DNA of 5,688 nucleotides from positions 1 through 5,688 of the forward strand of contig DAOVAN010000107.1 of NCBI GenBank assembly GCA_030671005.1, given 5' to 3'. A program made the translations under genes and the position numbers. Source of the DNA: Caldifarciminota bacterium. Lineage in GTDB: Bacteria > Hydrothermota > Tepidihabitantia > SM23-42. This document shows, piece by piece, positions 5,267 to 5,688 of the stretch (the first letter of the stretch is position 1; each line of letters starts with the position of its first letter). Under the pieces are notes generated by a model. The model saw nothing but the letters and a program-made list of their open reading frames with translations. It searched no databases and was not told where the DNA came from.

Positions 5267-5304
5267 CATTGAGTTATTATGTCATTATGTCCTGCTCCGC
5301 AGGA
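5267..5304 (+). repeat. Three octamer repeats followed by a hairpin
   Basis: Three consecutive 8-nt units, CATTGAGT, TATTATGT and CATTATGT (5267-5290), follow the consensus NATTRWGT and begin 6 nt after the sugar transferase stop. They run straight into TCCTGC-TCC-GCAGGA (5290-5304), a 6-bp stem with a TCC loop. No T tract follows, so it is not a classic terminator, though it is the only hairpin close behind the gene. Confidence 0.55.
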
Positions 5305-5340
5305 TGATGTCGCCGATAAACAAATAGATTACAGCAATAG
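5290..5340 (+). repeat. Hairpin plus GATTACAG-tail repeat, copy C
   Basis: The hairpin at 5290-5304 is followed by TGATGTCGCCGATAAAC and then AAATAGATTACAGCAATAG. This aligns with the tails of copies A and B beside the tRNA, with AATAGATTACAG shared exactly with copy A. The second half of the tail is the best conserved. The repeat is therefore dispersed, about 5.2 kb from the other copies. Confidence 0.55.
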
Positions 5341-5348
5341 TACAAAGT

Positions 5349-5404
5349 CATTAAGTTATTGAGTTATTATGTAATTGAGTTATTGTGTCCTGCTACGCAG
5401 GACA
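5349..5404 (+). repeat. Five octamer repeats followed by a hairpin
   Basis: Five units (CATTAAGT, TATTGAGT, TATTATGT, AATTGAGT, TATTGTGT; 5349-5388) have the same NATTRWGT consensus as the array at 5267. The preceding octamer TACAAAGT may be a decayed unit. The last bases form the left arm of TGTCCTGC-TAC-GCAGGACA (5386-5404), a perfect 8-bp stem. Together with 5267-5304 this is a repeated array-hairpin module flanking the copy C tail. Confidence 0.6.
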
Positions 5405-5415
5405 GATATTCCCCC

Positions 5416-5443
5416 TTGACAGAACAAAAATAATATCTATACT
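5416..5443 (+). promoter_or_regulatory. Promoter of the downstream exported protein
   Basis: TTGACA (5416-5421) and TATACT (5438-5443) are spaced 16 nt apart. The -10 box ends 7 nt before the ATG at 5451, so the expected start point (about 5450) nearly coincides with the start codon. There is no Shine-Dalgarno sequence, which suggests a leaderless mRNA. Confidence 0.72.
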
Positions 5444-5450
5444 TAAGTCT

Positions 5451-5688
5451 ATGAAGAACATTATATGCATTTCGTTAATAGTGGCTGCACTCTTATCAGC
5501 GCAGACTATTGAGGAACGCATGGCTGAAAGAATACTGAGAATCAACGAAAGCCTACTCCAAGGGTATACCCAACCCCTGATCAACTGCTTCAGCACCGGC
5601 ATCTCAACCGGGCTGTTTCATTCAGCCTACAGCCATGAATTCTTCGGTTTTGATCTCGGCGTCCGCTTCATGTACATCAGCATCCCTC
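5451..5688 (+). CDS. Exported protein, probable outer-membrane barrel, cut by the window end
   Basis: The frame stays open from ATG 5451 to the end of the window (79 codons). The N-terminus has KN at 2-3 and a hydrophobic stretch IICISLIVAALLSA, with a good signal-peptidase site after A17 before QTIEER. Then comes an amphipathic stretch (ERMAERILRINESLLQGY). Next are glycine- and aromatic-rich strand-like segments (GISTGLFHSA, GFDLGVRFMYISIP), which suggest the first strands of an outer-membrane barrel. No family can be named from this fragment. The start is supported by the promoter and signal peptide rather than a ribosome binding site. Confidence 0.72.
   Translation, partial: MKNIICISLIVAALLSAQTIEERMAERILRINESLLQGYTQPLINCFSTGISTGLFHSAYSHEFFGFDLGVRFMYISIP

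Noticed and set aside
5290..5404. The CCTGC hairpins considered as intrinsic terminators of the sugar transferase gene
   Set aside because: Neither is followed by a T tract; they could stabilise a 3' end but do not meet the terminator pattern.

Overview
The window is about 43% G+C by eye and looks like part of the chromosome of a Gram-negative (diderm) bacterium. Evidence for two membranes is two Sec-exported proteins that look like outer-membrane barrels (172 aa at 543-1061 and an incomplete one at 5451-5688), and a lipoprotein with a TolB-type propeller. Gene content, near-consensus sigma70-type promoters, apparent leaderless starts and repeat-rich spacers suggest an uncultivated lineage near the FCB / WOR-3 type candidate phyla. 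That placement is an inference. No mobile-element gene, phage gene or CRISPR array is visible.

Layout. Positions 1-74 are the 3' part of a tRNA-Ser(CGA). It is followed by about 470 bp without a credible gene. That spacer holds two copies of a hairpin-plus-GATTACAG-tail repeat (75-130 and 173-216), a 121-bp element with long imperfect terminal inverted repeats (376-496) and a strong terminator (497-528). The terminator ends the minus-strand gene for the small exported barrel-like protein (543-1061), which has its own perfect TTGACA-17-TATAAT promoter. Further right on the minus strand is a probable operon read right to left: an RqcP/YabO-type S4 RNA-binding protein (3302-3559), PdxA (2300-3232) and a TPR plus beta-propeller lipoprotein (1138-2325). 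The last two overlap by 26 bp. A divergent spacer of nearly 400 bp holds two promoters and a degenerate CGCAATGACA-type intergenic repeat. On the plus strand follows a 435-aa polyprenyl-phosphate sugar phosphotransferase (3953-5260), the membrane enzyme that starts a surface polysaccharide. It is preceded by a leader of about 72 nt with duplicated Shine-Dalgarno blocks. The last spacer (5261-5450) holds octamer tandem repeats, each array ending in a hairpin, and another GATTACAG tail. The start of an exported protein (5451-5688) runs off the window.

Functional picture. The operon combines ribosome-associated quality control (RqcP), vitamin B6 synthesis (PdxA) and an envelope lipoprotein. These functions are not obviously linked, so it reads as a housekeeping cluster. 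The plus-strand genes concern the cell surface.

The most unusual material is non-coding. It comprises a modular hairpin/tail repeat whose stems differ in sequence but stay paired, duplication of the tRNA-Ser 3' end next to one copy, two genes whose -10 box sits only 5-7 nt before the start codon, and the duplicated leader of the sugar transferase. No complete new defence or mobile system is visible.
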